Assembly: GCF_003367175.1 (NCBI RefSeq)
Contig: NZ_QRGA01000001.1
Span: 558,001-622,000, forward strand
DNA: 64,000 bases
Direction: 5' to 3'
Origin: Trinickia dinghuensis
GTDB lineage: Bacteria; Pseudomonadota; Gammaproteobacteria; Burkholderiales; Burkholderiaceae
In this document: positions 16,829 to 26,525 of the stretch, piece after piece
How positions within the stretch are numbered: position 1 is the first letter of the stretch
How the letters are laid out: the number at the start of each line of letters is the position of its first letter
Notes under the pieces: model-generated
What the model saw: the letters and a program-made list of their open reading frames with translations, nothing else
Told to the model about the DNA's origin: nothing
Databases searched by the model: none
Program-made: the position numbers and the translations under genes

Positions 16829-18451
16829 ATGTTACGTCTAAGTGAAGTCAAACTCCCCCTCGACCATGCCGAAAGCGATCTCGAAGCCGCGATTCGCGCA
16901 CGCCTCGCAGATCTGGGCGTGGCGGCAGACGGGCTCCTCCGTTACACGGTGTTCCGCCGCGCGCACGATGCACGCAAGCGTTCCGACATCAAGCTGACCT
17001 ATATCGTCGATGTCGAAGTCAAGGACGAAGCGGCCGCGCGTACGCGACTCGCCGGCCACCCGCATTGCGGCTTGACGCCCGACATGGCCTACCGATTTGT
17101 GGCGAAGGCCCCCGAGCACAGTGCTTCCCTGCGCCCGGTTGTGATCGGCATGGGGCCGTGCGGCCTGTTCGCAGGACTTCTTCTCGCGCAGATGGGGTTC
17201 CGGCCCATCATCCTCGAACGTGGCAAAGCCGTGCGCGAGCGCACCAAGGATACCTTCGGCCTGTGGCGCAAGGGCGTGCTCAACGCTGAATCCAACGTGC
17301 AGTTCGGCGAAGGCGGGGCCGGGACGTTTTCCGACGGCAAGCTATACAGCCAGATCAAGGATCCCAACCACTATGGCCGAAAGGTGTTGGACGAATTCGT
17401 CAAGGCGGGCGCACCGGACGATATCCTGTATCTGAGCCGGCCGCACATCGGCACGTTCCGCCTCGTCAGCATGGTGGAAAAAATGCGCGCCACCATCCAC
17501 GAACTGGGCGGTGAAGTGCGCTTCGAAACGCGGGTTGACGACATCGAAATCGATCAGGGCAAGGTGCGGTCGCTGAAGCTCTCGAACGGGGAAACGCTGC
17601 GGTGCGACCATGTCGTGCTGGCCGTGGGCCACAGTGCGCGCGACACCTTCCAGATGCTGCACGATCGCGGTGTCTATATTGAAGCCAAGCCGTTTTCGCT
17701 GGGCTTTCGCATCGAACATCCGCAAGGGCTGATCGATCGCAGCCGTTTCGGCAAGTTTGCGGGCCACAAACAGCTCGGTGCGGCCGACTACAAGGTGGTC
17801 CACCACTGCAGCAATGGCCGGGCAGTCTACAGCTTTTGCATGTGCCCTGGAGGGACGGTGGTCGCGGCGACCTCCGAGCCGGGCCGTGTGGTCACCAACG
17901 GCATGAGCCAGTATTCCCGAGCCGAGCGCAATGCGAATGCGGGCATCGTCGTCGGCATCACTCCGGAAGACTATCCCGGCGGCCCGCTGGCGGGTATTGC
18001 ATTCCAGCGCAAATGGGAAGAGCGCGCATTCGAACTCGGCGGCGGCGATTACCACGCACCGGGTCAACTGGTCGGGGATTTCATCGCCGGCCGGCCGTCA
18101 ACGTCGCTTGGCTCCGTGGTGCCCTCGTACAAGCCGGGCGTGCGCCCGACCGATCTCAGCACTGCGCTCCCTGACTACGTGATCGAAGCGATCCGTGAAG
18201 CGCTACCGCAGATCGACAGGAAGATTGCAGGCTTCGCGATGCACGATGCCGTGCTCACCGGCGTGGAGACGCGCACCTCGTCACCGATCCGGGTTCGACG
18301 CAAAGACAATTACCAGAGCGTGAACGTCGAAGGTCTGTATCCGGCCGGCGAAGGCGCCGGGTATGCGGGCGGTATCTATTCGGCAGCCATCGACGGCATC
18401 GAAGTGGCGCAAGCGTTGGCACTCAATCTGACGTCGGCGCACGCGTCCTGA
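16829..18451 (+). CDS. FAD-dependent oxidoreductase (COG2509 type)
   Basis: A 540-residue flavoprotein. The N-terminal 90 residues are an extra domain (LRLSEVKLPLDHAESDL, then RRAHDARKRSDIKLTYIVDV). The FAD-binding Rossmann motif follows as VVIGMGPCGLFAGLLLAQMG and an ILERG acidic end, near residue 110. The C-terminus has the second FAD contact LYPAGEGAGYAGGIYSAAIDG. The family is common and conserved in proteobacteria, but its reaction is not known. ATG 16829 matches the family start. It follows the rpoD paralogue and converges with the porin gene. Confidence 0.85.
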   Translation: MLRLSEVKLPLDHAESDLEAAIRARLADLGVAADGLLRYTVFRRAHDARKRSDIKLTYIVDVEVKDEAAARTRLAGHPHCGLTPDMAYRFVAKAPEHSASLRPVVIGMGPCGLFAGLLLAQMGFRPIILERGKAVRERTKDTFGLWRKGVLNAESNVQFGEGGAGTFSDGKLYSQIKDPNHYGRKVLDEFVKAGAPDDILYLSRPHIGTFRLVSMVEKMRATIHELGGEVRFETRVDDIEIDQGKVRSLKLSNGETLRCDHVVLAVGHSARDTFQMLHDRGVYIEAKPFSLGFRIEHPQGLIDRSRFGKFAGHKQLGAADYKVVHHCSNGRAVYSFCMCPGGTVVAATSEPGRVVTNGMSQYSRAERNANAGIVVGITPEDYPGGPLAGIAFQRKWEERAFELGGGDYHAPGQLVGDFIAGRPSTSLGSVVPSYKPGVRPTDLSTALPDYVIEAIREALPQIDRKIAGFAMHDAVLTGVETRTSSPIRVRRKDNYQSVNVEGLYPAGEGAGYAGGIYSAAIDGIEVAQALALNLTSAHAS

Positions 18452-18515
18452 TAGGCCGGGCCGGCCGGGCCGGCACGCGCCGGTCCGTTTAGCCGAGCGA
18501 AGCCGGCTTTCGAAT

Positions 18516-18539
18516 GTCCGACTGAGCGCGAGGTCGGAC
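18516..18539. terminator. Hairpin between convergent genes
   Basis: GTCCGAC (18516-18522) pairs with GTCGGAC (18533-18539) around 10 bases, in the 100-base gap between the FAD gene and the convergent porin gene. Plausible two-way terminator without T runs. Confidence 0.4.
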
Positions 18540-18554
18540 GGCCTTAGCCACGCA

Positions 18555-19637
18555 TCAGAATCGCGTACGGATACCCACACCCGCAGTGCTGCCTGTCGAG
18601 AGTCCTGAAAAGCGATCGTACAGATAGCCCGCGTAAACGTCCGTACGCTTCGAGAGCGCATAGTCGTAGCTCACCGAAGCGGTTCGACGCGTCTGGTTCA
18701 ACGGACTGTTGTCCCGCGAAAACGCGTAGGACACCAGCACTCGCCCCAACCCCAGCGGTATTGCCGCGCCGCCCTGCAGCATATTCACGTGATAGCTGCT
18801 GGCGGACACCTGGTTATCGACATAGGTGTACTCACCAAACAGTTTGACGACCTGAGCGTCGTAGGACACCCCTAACTGTGCCGCGCTCTGGCTACGCAGC
18901 CCGGGGACAAGATTGCCGAAATCGCCAGGCGAGGAACTGAAATTCAAGTACTGCCACGTCGCCCCGACAGCCAGCGCCCCTCGCGTGAACGTTCCTTGCG
19001 CTGAAAGCTTTTTTGCCCCGTCGTCACCGGCCCGGTTACCGAACGCATACATGACGCGACCCACGAGACCGTCGATATCGCTCGTCGCATACTGAACCGC
19101 GTTGCTCCACGATGTCCCGCCTGGAATGCCTTGAGCGGTACGATAGCTCGGGTAGGTGCCGAGCCCAGCGTAAAGCTGGTTAATCGTCGGAGAAAAAGTG
19201 AACGACGCGTAGAAAGGATTGAACTGCGCCGACTGCAGATAGAGCAGACTACTCTGCTGCCCAAGCGTCAGCGTGCCATGCCGGGATTCGACACCGACGT
19301 AAGCATTGCGCGAGAAAAACGAGTCCCCGTTGAACGAGCCGTACTGGCCATTCTGTGGCCGGAAAAAGCCTTCCACGGCAAACAGGGTTCGGTAACCTCC
19401 TCCCAAATCTTCGTGCCCACCGATGCCCCAGAACGAGGTGGACAAACCGCCGCCGCCCATTTGAGCGGCGCCGGTGCCACCGGGTACACGCAGATAACCG
19501 GCCCATGCATCCACGATGCCATATAACTGGACACTCGATTGCGCATGAGCGGGGATCATCATTGACGCCATTCCGATCGTCACGGCGAAGCGGCAAAGGC
19601 GGTTAACTATTACGCTACCAATCTCTTTTATCAGCAT
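18555..19637 (-). CDS. Outer-membrane general porin (Omp32/OpcP type)
   Basis: A 360-residue 16-stranded beta-barrel. An N-terminal signal peptide ends in IPAHAQ, followed by the hallmark start SSVQLYGIVDAW. The typical GGHEDLGGGYRTLFAVEGF loop and the final GIRTRF with terminal Phe, needed for BAM recognition, are present. It allows diffusion of small solutes across the outer membrane. It stands apart from the porin at 35380, to which it is related only in family. No operon partner is apparent. Confidence 0.92.
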   Translation of the reverse strand: MLIKEIGSVIVNRLCRFAVTIGMASMMIPAHAQSSVQLYGIVDAWAGYLRVPGGTGAAQMGGGGLSTSFWGIGGHEDLGGGYRTLFAVEGFFRPQNGQYGSFNGDSFFSRNAYVGVESRHGTLTLGQQSSLLYLQSAQFNPFYASFTFSPTINQLYAGLGTYPSYRTAQGIPGGTSWSNAVQYATSDIDGLVGRVMYAFGNRAGDDGAKKLSAQGTFTRGALAVGATWQYLNFSSSPGDFGNLVPGLRSQSAAQLGVSYDAQVVKLFGEYTYVDNQVSASSYHVNMLQGGAAIPLGLGRVLVSYAFSRDNSPLNQTRRTASVSYDYALSKRTDVYAGYLYDRFSGLSTGSTAGVGIRTRF

Positions 19638-19797
19638 GATGTTTGTTCAATTGAATCGGTCGAATCACGCGCGCGTGCTCAGCGAGCGATCGGGCCTAGC
19701 CGCATCGCACGGAGACACGCACGGCATCGGAGGTGTCAGGCATAGCGGCCTGACACCTGACGTGGAGCGCGGAAAAACGGGACGAGATGAGCCGGCG

Positions 19798-20508
19798 CTA
19801 GTTGGGCCGATGCTCGAGCGATCTTCGGGTGTACCGGGTCGTGACGACCTTGAGTCTCTCGAACAGATAGAAGTACAGCTTGATGTACTGCCCCACGAGG
19901 ATGGCATTCATGAAGGTGCCTTCGCGGATGAATTCCGGTTTGCCGAGGAACAAGCAGCCGATGGTTGCACTAACCACCAAGAGGGTGCAGTCGAAAGCCG
20001 TCTTGATGTTTCCCCACTTCCAGCCCGTGCGGTTGAACAGCGTGTTGACGAACATATCGATCGGCATCAGCACGAGATTGGCGCGGATCATCAAAAAGAG
20101 GCCGAACGCGAGCAATGCATCCGCGCACGCCAGCAGAGACAGCTTGTGCCAGTATTCATCCACCACGATCGGCCGCGTCAGCATCAGATTCAGGTCCAAG
20201 CACGACGCGAGCACGAACGCCGGGATCAGCGACGCCAACTGCTTGAGCTTGAAATCCTTCCTCAGAATCAGAAACGTGAGGAACAACATGAACAGCTCGA
20301 GCATGAAGTTATACGTGCCTTGACTCAGTGGCCGATACACGAGCGTCATCGTCCGAGTCAGGCTGCTTTGCGGCGAAATGCCGATGCCCGCGCGAATGGC
20401 GAGGCTGATACCCAGCGTCAGAATATCGATGCCGATGATGTAGGTGATCCAGCGCCGTGTCAGGCTGCCGGTGTCGATGACTTCCGCTTCCCTTGCGTGG
20501 TGCGCCAT
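19798..20508 (-). CDS. YczE/YitT-like polytopic membrane protein
   Basis: A 236-residue inner-membrane protein with five or six hydrophobic segments, beginning ITYIIGIDILTLGISLAIRA, with GIGISPQSSL after the first helix as in YczE-type proteins, and FMLFLTFLILRK. The ATG at 20508 is preceded by GGAG at suitable distance; longer starts at 20559 and 20598 are possible. It is the next gene on the minus strand after the adenine-deaminase-like gene and may be co-transcribed and transport its substrate or product. Function in this family is unproven. Confidence 0.72.
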   Translation of the reverse strand: MAHHAREAEVIDTGSLTRRWITYIIGIDILTLGISLAIRAGIGISPQSSLTRTMTLVYRPLSQGTYNFMLELFMLFLTFLILRKDFKLKQLASLIPAFVLASCLDLNLMLTRPIVVDEYWHKLSLLACADALLAFGLFLMIRANLVLMPIDMFVNTLFNRTGWKWGNIKTAFDCTLLVVSATIGCLFLGKPEFIREGTFMNAILVGQYIKLYFYLFERLKVVTTRYTRRSLEHRPN

Positions 20509-20672
20509 TGCTGTCTCCAGGTCGTCGCGCTTCTTTATGTAGGCGGCCGCCTCTTGCATGATGAGGCACCGCTCACTATTGGGAAATCCGGCTTGCACCG
20601 GAGTGTCTCCGTCCGTTCCATCCCGGCGAGCCAGACATCGCTCGCCGGTTCTCCGATCCTTACAAGGCTCGA

Positions 20673-22442
20673 TCAGGCCATGAAACCGAAGCGGTCGAGC
20701 GAAATGAACAAGGTCAGCAGCTTGTTGACCACCGGCTCGCCTTCGTTGCGGTTGCCCAACGCTTCCAGCGCGGCGTCGATGTCACGGGTCGCGGCGAGCA
20801 GGTCGGTCAGGCTCATGTTGGCCATGACGCCGTAGATGTCGAGCGGCAGCACCGCCTTCACCTCCTTGTTCTCGGTCACGACGCAGCCGCCAACGTAGCT
20901 GTCCACCTGCTTCAGGCAGTGGCACATCTCGTCGCTGTCCTGACCGACCGCGACGAAGTAGGCTTTAGGCGCCGGCCAGAAGGTCGCCACCGCACCGCGA
21001 TCCACGCTAACCCCTTTGAACAGCCCGTTGACGACATGGCGCGCACCGTTCGCATAGCGCTGCACGACCGAGATCCGGTTCAAGCGGCTTCCCGCGAATT
21101 CGGGCACGACCTTGCCGTCGCGCAGCGGCACCCAGACCTCTTGGAAAAACTTCTCATGGCCGCGCCCGTAGACGTCGAACAGATAAACCTTGGCCTCTTT
21201 GCCGTCGGGCGATACCTCAAGCGGCACGAGATCGAGTTGCTCGGGACTCAGATCGTCCAGTCCCCGCACCGGCTGCTTCACCATGCCCGAGTAGTCGATG
21301 TCGGCCTGCTTCAGCAACTTGCGATCTTGCGCGACAAGCTCGCCGTCTTTGAACACGAAGCGCGGATTGATCTTCGACAGACTGTCGGTCAGCACGATAT
21401 CGGCGAAGCGTCCCGGCGTGAGCGAGCCGATCCGGTTGTCCATTCGGAACGCGCGCGCCGTGTATAGCGTCGCCATCTTGATCGCTTTGATTGGATCGAT
21501 GCCCATTTCGGCGCACAGCGACACGATCCAGTCCATGTGGCCTTTGGTCAGCAATCGGTCGACCGAGATATTGTCCGCGCAGAGTTGGAAGTTCTCGGCG
21601 GGCCATTTGCGTTTGACGATCGCGCGCAGCATGATCTTGATCACTTCGCTGCTTCCCACGCCGAACTTGACCTGCGTTTGCAGGCCATAGCGAACGCTCT
21701 TCTCGATGTCTTCTTCCTTCCAGACATCGTGATTCGCGAACGCGCCGATCGCGGGCATGTAGTTCAGCATCATGTCCGACAGCGTCGTGACGCCCCAGTG
21801 GGTGTTCATGAAGCCGCCCTTCGCGCGACCTAGCGCGGACTTGCGGAAATCGTCGTCATTGCCGACGCTGTAGGTCAGATGCGCCAGTTCGCCCAAGCCG
21901 ATGATCGGATCCATCTTCAGCAGCGCGTCGGTCATCTCGACGGACGTCTTCTTACCCGGCGCAAACGCGAACACCCGATAGGGCAGCCGCTCGCGCTGCG
22001 CGAACAGTTGCTCGGTGGCCTGCACGGCTTCGGGACCGGCCGCGCTCACGAAGTCCAAGCATTCGGAAAATATGGTCGTCGTGCCGCACGGGACGATCGC
22101 CTCGCCGAAAGCCGCCGGGTGTGCGAGTTGCGCGTCGAAATGGACGTGCGCGTCGATCAAACCCGGAATCGCGTACAGGCCCTCTCCGTCGAATACCTGA
22201 CGCACCTTGATGGCCGTTTCATCGGGATTCAATGCGACGATGCGCTTGTCGTAGACGAGGAGCGATCCGTGATAGACCGTTTCACTGTGGACGTCGAGGA
22301 TGTGCAGGTTCTTCAAAAGAAGATCCGCTTCCTTCTTGCCGTTGAGAATGTCGAAAATGGCTTTTACCTGGTCGTAGTTGACCTGAACCTGGTCGCGTTG
22401 ACCGACCGTCGTGACATTTCTCTCGCTAACTTCCTGGTACAT
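20673..22442 (-). CDS. Adenine-deaminase-like amidohydrolase
   Basis: A 589-residue enzyme of the adenine deaminase (AdeC/Ade) branch of the amidohydrolase superfamily, which hydrolyses the exocyclic amine of purines using two metal ions. Visible: PGLIDAHVHFDAQLAHPAAF near residue 75 with the HxH ligands, PCGTTTIFSECLDF, the FAPGKKTSVEMTDALL segment, and the C-terminal domain with QDSDEMCHCLKQV and VTENKEVKAVLPLDIYGVM. It is longer at the N-terminus than Escherichia coli Ade. A LysR gene diverges 256 bases upstream. The true substrate may be another amino-heterocycle; divergence from Ade is considerable. Confidence 0.78.
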   Translation of the reverse strand: MYQEVSERNVTTVGQRDQVQVNYDQVKAIFDILNGKKEADLLLKNLHILDVHSETVYHGSLLVYDKRIVALNPDETAIKVRQVFDGEGLYAIPGLIDAHVHFDAQLAHPAAFGEAIVPCGTTTIFSECLDFVSAAGPEAVQATEQLFAQRERLPYRVFAFAPGKKTSVEMTDALLKMDPIIGLGELAHLTYSVGNDDDFRKSALGRAKGGFMNTHWGVTTLSDMMLNYMPAIGAFANHDVWKEEDIEKSVRYGLQTQVKFGVGSSEVIKIMLRAIVKRKWPAENFQLCADNISVDRLLTKGHMDWIVSLCAEMGIDPIKAIKMATLYTARAFRMDNRIGSLTPGRFADIVLTDSLSKINPRFVFKDGELVAQDRKLLKQADIDYSGMVKQPVRGLDDLSPEQLDLVPLEVSPDGKEAKVYLFDVYGRGHEKFFQEVWVPLRDGKVVPEFAGSRLNRISVVQRYANGARHVVNGLFKGVSVDRGAVATFWPAPKAYFVAVGQDSDEMCHCLKQVDSYVGGCVVTENKEVKAVLPLDIYGVMANMSLTDLLAATRDIDAALEALGNRNEGEPVVNKLLTLFISLDRFGFMA

Positions 22443-22555
22443 GACTGTTCTCGCTTTCGTCGAATAGATGGGGCACGCTTTTTCGCGTAACGGATGAGCC
22501 TCTGCGGCAGCATCGCGCGACGCGAACGTTGCGGCACAGCCGGTCGATGGCGTTT

Positions 22556-22581
22556 CGATCGGACCGCTAACAGTCCGATCG
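22556..22581. promoter_or_regulatory. Perfect 9-bp inverted repeat between deaminase and LysR genes
   Basis: CGATCGGAC (22556-22564) and GTCCGATCG (22573-22581), separated by eight bases. It lies in the divergent gap between the adenine-deaminase-like gene (start 22442) and the lysR gene (start 22699). A candidate LysR or other dimeric-regulator site. Confidence 0.5.
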
Positions 22582-22698
22582 CCAGCGAGCGCGACTGACG
22601 TAATGAAAACGGAATTGAGCGTTTCTAAAAAGCAGTGTTTTTCGCACGGAGCGTGCACTTTTCGAGTACGATGGATCGCCCCGGGGAGGCGGGCATCC

Positions 22699-23601
22699 AT
22701 GCTCCATTCAAGACTGCTTCGCTATATCGACGAAGTTGCACGTTGCGGTTCCATTCGCGCGGCGGGCGAGAAGTTGCATGTCGCGCCATCGGCGATCAAC
22801 AAGCATTTGCTGTTGCTGGAAGAGGAGATCGGCGAACCGCTGTTCGAACGCCTGCCACGCGGGCTGCGGCTAACGCAGGCGGGCGAGATCCTGCTCGCTC
22901 ATGTGCGCCGGACGATGTCGGAATACCGGCAGGCGGAAGCCGAGATCCGCAATCTGAAGGCGCTGCAAAAGGGTGAGGTCATCATCTCCACCGTCACGGG
23001 ACTTGCGAGTGGCATCGCATCCACCGCGGCGGCGAATTTCTGCGCGCAGCATCCGCACATCAAGGTTTCCATCCGCGCGATGTCGGTGCACGAAATCCTT
23101 GACGCGTTGATGGGTGGTGAAGCGGATCTCGGGCTGGGATTTAATCTGCCGCCGTCGCCGCAACTGGAAATTCTCTGGGAAATGGACACGAGCCTGGGTG
23201 CGGTGATCGCGCCGCACCATGCGCTGGCACGCATGGAATCCATCCCGCTCATGCATTGCACCACGTATCCGCTGATCTTCGCCGATCGCTCCATGCTGAT
23301 CCACGGCATCGTCGCCGACACCTTCGCGGAAGCGGGGCTCGACGTGGAGCCGGCGTTTCGAACCAATTCCATCGAGACGATGAAGCGCCTCGCGTCGGCC
23401 ACCGAGGCCATCGCTTTTCTCAGCAAGTACGACATCGCGGACGAGTACCGTCAGGAGGTTCTGACGTACCGGCAGATTCGCGACCGTGCGTTCGGCAGGA
23501 ACGCCCTCTCCCTCGTTCGCCGCGAAAAACAGGGGCGTGGGCTCGCGAGCCTGCTGTTTGCCGAGCAAGTCATGAGCGTGCTGGGCGCGATCAGCGGATA
23601 G
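22699..23601 (+). CDS. LysR-family transcriptional regulator
   Basis: A 300-residue LTTR with an N-terminal helix-turn-helix (CGSIRAAGEKLHVAPSAINK, about residues 17-36, then HLLLLEEEIGEPLFERL) and a substrate-binding effector domain. ATG 22699 is chosen because GGGGAGG lies at 22683-22689; a 32-residue upstream extension has no support. It is divergent from the adenine-deaminase-like gene and convergent with the 8-oxoguanine-deaminase-like gene. The usual role would be to activate the divergent gene when its substrate or an intermediate is present. Confidence 0.9.
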   Translation: MLHSRLLRYIDEVARCGSIRAAGEKLHVAPSAINKHLLLLEEEIGEPLFERLPRGLRLTQAGEILLAHVRRTMSEYRQAEAEIRNLKALQKGEVIISTVTGLASGIASTAAANFCAQHPHIKVSIRAMSVHEILDALMGGEADLGLGFNLPPSPQLEILWEMDTSLGAVIAPHHALARMESIPLMHCTTYPLIFADRSMLIHGIVADTFAEAGLDVEPAFRTNSIETMKRLASATEAIAFLSKYDIADEYRQEVLTYRQIRDRAFGRNALSLVRREKQGRGLASLLFAEQVMSVLGAISG

Positions 23602-23658
23602 AACCGCGCATAGGGCCGCAGGCGCCATCAAACGAATGGGCGCCTGCGCACACCCGCT

Positions 23659-25041
23659 TCACCCGATCAGCCGCCCGACGAGGACACGCGCCTCGCGCAG
23701 CAACGCATCGCGATCCACCCCTGGGATTTCGCCTTCCTCCACCGCCACGCGCCCGCCGATGATGCTGTAGCGCACTCGCGTCGGCTCCCCGGCCGCGACC
23801 GGCGCAATCGCAAGGTCGTGAAAGCCGCCGAAGCGCACATCGTTCGTGTCGTACAGCACCAGATCCGCGGCCTTGCCCACTTCGAGCGTGCCGACCGCAT
23901 CGAGCCCGAGCACGCGGGCACCGCCCGCGGTGCCCCAATGGATGGTCTCCTCGACCGTCGTCGCCGCCGCGCCGCCTGCCGCCCGGTGCACGAGCCACGC
24001 AAAATGCGCCTCGTGGGTCATACTGCCCGACTCGTTCGATGCCACTCCGTCCACCCCGAGCGACATCGGTACACCGGCCGCGGCCATGCGCGGTGCCGGT
24101 GCAATCCCGCTGCCCAAGCGAGCGTTGCTGACCGGACAATGCGAGCATCCGCTGCCGCTCGCCGCGAGCAGCTCGATCTCCTCCGGCGTCATATGCACGA
24201 GGTGCGCGAACCAGACGTCGGGTCCCAGCCACTCGTGAGCCGCGACGAATTCGAGAGGCAGTTTGCCGAAGCGCTCGCGGCAAAAATCCACGTAATGCGT
24301 CGTCTCCGAAAGGTGCGTATGTAGCCGCAGTCCCATGCCGCGCGCCGCACGTGCGACTTCCGGCAGCAACTCGGGCGGCAACGAAAACGTCGGTGTCGTC
24401 GGCGCGACGACGACGCGTCTCATCGCGTCGGGAGCGGGTTCGTGATAACGCGCCTTTAGGCGCTCGATATCGCCGAGCATCTGATCGAGCGTTTCCGGTT
24501 TTAGCGCGACTTTCGAAAATCCCGGATGATCGTCCGCCGCCTGCAGTGCGCCGCCCCGGCACAGCACGAAGCGCATCCCGAACGCCGCCGCCTCGTCGAA
24601 CAGGAGATCGCCGGTTTCCGTCGTGCCGTTCGCGTGATACAGATAGTGGTGGTCCGCGCACGTGGTCACGCCCGACAGCAGCAACTCCGCGAACCCGAGC
24701 CGCGCCGCGGCCCGAAGCATGTCCGGCGTAAAGCGCGCAAGCCGCGGATAGGGCACTTCGGCCAGCCACGTCTGCAGATCGGCGTTGATGCCGGCAGGGA
24801 CTGCCTTGAGCAGGTTCTGAAACAGATGGTGGTGCGTATTGACCCACCCCGGGTAGACGACGCACGAGCGCGCGTCGATTACCCGCTCGCCTTCGCGCGG
24901 CTCGAGCGCCGCTCCGATTTGATCGATGCGGCCATCGCGGATGCGGACGTCGACCTTGCCGAGCCGTGCCGCGTCGCCGCGCATCCCGCTCATCACCGCG
25001 ACCGGATCGCGGATCAGCAGCGCTTCTGATTGTGCTTTCAC
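23659..25041 (-). CDS. 8-oxoguanine-deaminase-like amidohydrolase
   Basis: A 460-residue amidohydrolase of the cytosine/guanine/8-oxoguanine deaminase group (COG0402). Metal and catalytic motifs: GWVNTHHHLFQNL near residue 62, LRLHTHLSETTHYVDFC, FAHLVHM, HCPVSNARLGSG and LGVDGVASNESG. These match 8-oxoguanine deaminase and hydroxyatrazine-type hydrolases. GTG 25041 is preferred over ATG 25086 because GGAGG lies nine bases upstream. It is the last gene of a minus-strand series beginning with the paired amidohydrolases (31547) and follows the NCS2 permease by about 40 bases. Likely deaminates a hydroxylated N-heterocycle. Confidence 0.82.
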   Translation of the reverse strand: MKAQSEALLIRDPVAVMSGMRGDAARLGKVDVRIRDGRIDQIGAALEPREGERVIDARSCVVYPGWVNTHHHLFQNLLKAVPAGINADLQTWLAEVPYPRLARFTPDMLRAAARLGFAELLLSGVTTCADHHYLYHANGTTETGDLLFDEAAAFGMRFVLCRGGALQAADDHPGFSKVALKPETLDQMLGDIERLKARYHEPAPDAMRRVVVAPTTPTFSLPPELLPEVARAARGMGLRLHTHLSETTHYVDFCRERFGKLPLEFVAAHEWLGPDVWFAHLVHMTPEEIELLAASGSGCSHCPVSNARLGSGIAPAPRMAAAGVPMSLGVDGVASNESGSMTHEAHFAWLVHRAAGGAAATTVEETIHWGTAGGARVLGLDAVGTLEVGKAADLVLYDTNDVRFGGFHDLAIAPVAAGEPTRVRYSIIGGRVAVEEGEIPGVDRDALLREARVLVGRLIG

Positions 25042-25082
25042 GATTGCATGCCTCCGAGGCGTAATAGTCGAAGCCGCGTTTA

Positions 25083-26420
25083 TCATTCGCGGACCATCCG
25101 ATGCGTGTCGACCGCGATGTCCTCATGCGCGCCGTTCAACAGCGCGTTCAACACCACCGACACGAGGCACGCAAGCACCACGCCGCTTTGCAGGAATGGC
25201 TGGGTCCACTCGGGCATTTGCTTAAAGACCTGGGGTGCCATCACCGGGATCAGCGCGGTTGCCATGGTGAAGCCGACGATCAGCACGTTGTAGCGGTTAT
25301 TCTCGAAGTCCACCTTCGCGAGCGTCTGCACACCCGCCGCGACCACGACGCCGAACATCGCAATGCCCGCCCCGCCGAGCGCCGCGGCCGGCGTCGACGC
25401 GACGACCGCTCCGATCTTCGGCACCAGCGCGACGACGCACATCAGCAGGCCGCTGATCGCCACGACCCAGCGGCTGCGTACGCCCGTCAGGATCACGAGG
25501 CCGACGTTCTCCATGAACGCGATGAACGGAAATGCCGCGAACATGCCCGCGATCGCGCTGGCTAGCCCGTTCGCGCGCAGCCCGCGGATGACGTCTTCCT
25601 CGCTGATGTCTTTCTCGACGATGCCGCCGATGGCGACGAACAGGCCCATCGACTCGACCATCTGCACGACCATGACGACGATCATGGTGAGGATCGGCAC
25701 GAAGGAGAACACCGGCATGCCGAAGTGAAACGGATACGGCACGGTCAGCCACGGTGCGTGGCTCACATTCGTGAAGTTGCCCATCCCGAGCAGGCACGCC
25801 ACCACGCTGCCGACGACGAGGCCGATCAACACCGCGAGATTGCGCACGAACGGCGTGCCGAAGCGGTTGATCGCTAGAATGACGAGCGCGACGAGCAGCG
25901 TCACCGATAAAAAAGGCAACGCGCCGAACTGTGCGCTCCCGCGGCCGCCACCCGCCCACTCGTAAGCAACGGGAAACAGTTGCAGGCCGATGACCGTCAC
26001 GATGCAACCCGTGACGACCGGCGGGAAGAACCGCCGCAAACGGCCGACGAGCGGTGCGGCGAAAAGCGTAAATACACCGGCCGCTATCACCGCACCGCAG
26101 ACGCCCCGAAAGCCCACGCCCGGACTCGTGCCGATCGCGATCACCGGCCCGACGCTGCTGAACGCCACGCCCTGCAGGATCGGAAGACGAACACCGAAGC
26201 GCCAGACGCCGGCGGTCTGAAGCATCGTCGACACACCGGAACAGAACAGCGCCGTGCTGATCAGGATAGTCGTGTCGGCCGGCGAAAGCTTCAGCGCCGA
26301 CGCGACGATCAGTGGAACCGCGATCGCGCCGATATAGGCGACAAGCATGTGCTGCAAGCCGAGCGTGATCATCTGCCGCTTCGGTAATACCTGGTCGACG
26401 GGATGCCTTGCGGTGTTCAT
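25083..26420 (-). CDS. NCS2-family nucleobase/xanthine permease
   Basis: A 445-residue inner-membrane nucleobase:cation symporter of the NCS2 (xanthine/uric acid/uracil) family with about 14 segments. Family marks are QHMLVAYIGAIAVPLIVA, the QTAGVWRFGVRLPILQGVAF segment, AFPFIAFMENVGLVILTGVR and FGVVVAAGVQTLAKVDF. It imports purine-like or other N-heterocyclic bases. It lies between the CobW gene and the 8-oxoguanine-deaminase-like gene in one minus-strand group, which supports a common N-heterocycle substrate. Confidence 0.9.
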   Translation of the reverse strand: MNTARHPVDQVLPKRQMITLGLQHMLVAYIGAIAVPLIVASALKLSPADTTILISTALFCSGVSTMLQTAGVWRFGVRLPILQGVAFSSVGPVIAIGTSPGVGFRGVCGAVIAAGVFTLFAAPLVGRLRRFFPPVVTGCIVTVIGLQLFPVAYEWAGGGRGSAQFGALPFLSVTLLVALVILAINRFGTPFVRNLAVLIGLVVGSVVACLLGMGNFTNVSHAPWLTVPYPFHFGMPVFSFVPILTMIVVMVVQMVESMGLFVAIGGIVEKDISEEDVIRGLRANGLASAIAGMFAAFPFIAFMENVGLVILTGVRSRWVVAISGLLMCVVALVPKIGAVVASTPAAALGGAGIAMFGVVVAAGVQTLAKVDFENNRYNVLIVGFTMATALIPVMAPQVFKQMPEWTQPFLQSGVVLACLVSVVLNALLNGAHEDIAVDTHRMVRE

Positions 26421-26525
26421 CGAATGTCTCCTGGATATCGTGCGATCGTTCGAGCGTACGGCTACGGTTGCGCAGTTACGCGGTTGCGCGGCCGCGGCGG
26501 GATAAGGTGGATCAGGCGATGCGAC

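Noticed and set aside
23591-25126. 511-codon minus-strand frame in another phase over the 8-oxoguanine-deaminase-like gene
   Set aside because: Very Arg/Gly-rich; the correct phase contains the HHHLF and HTHLSE metal motifs.
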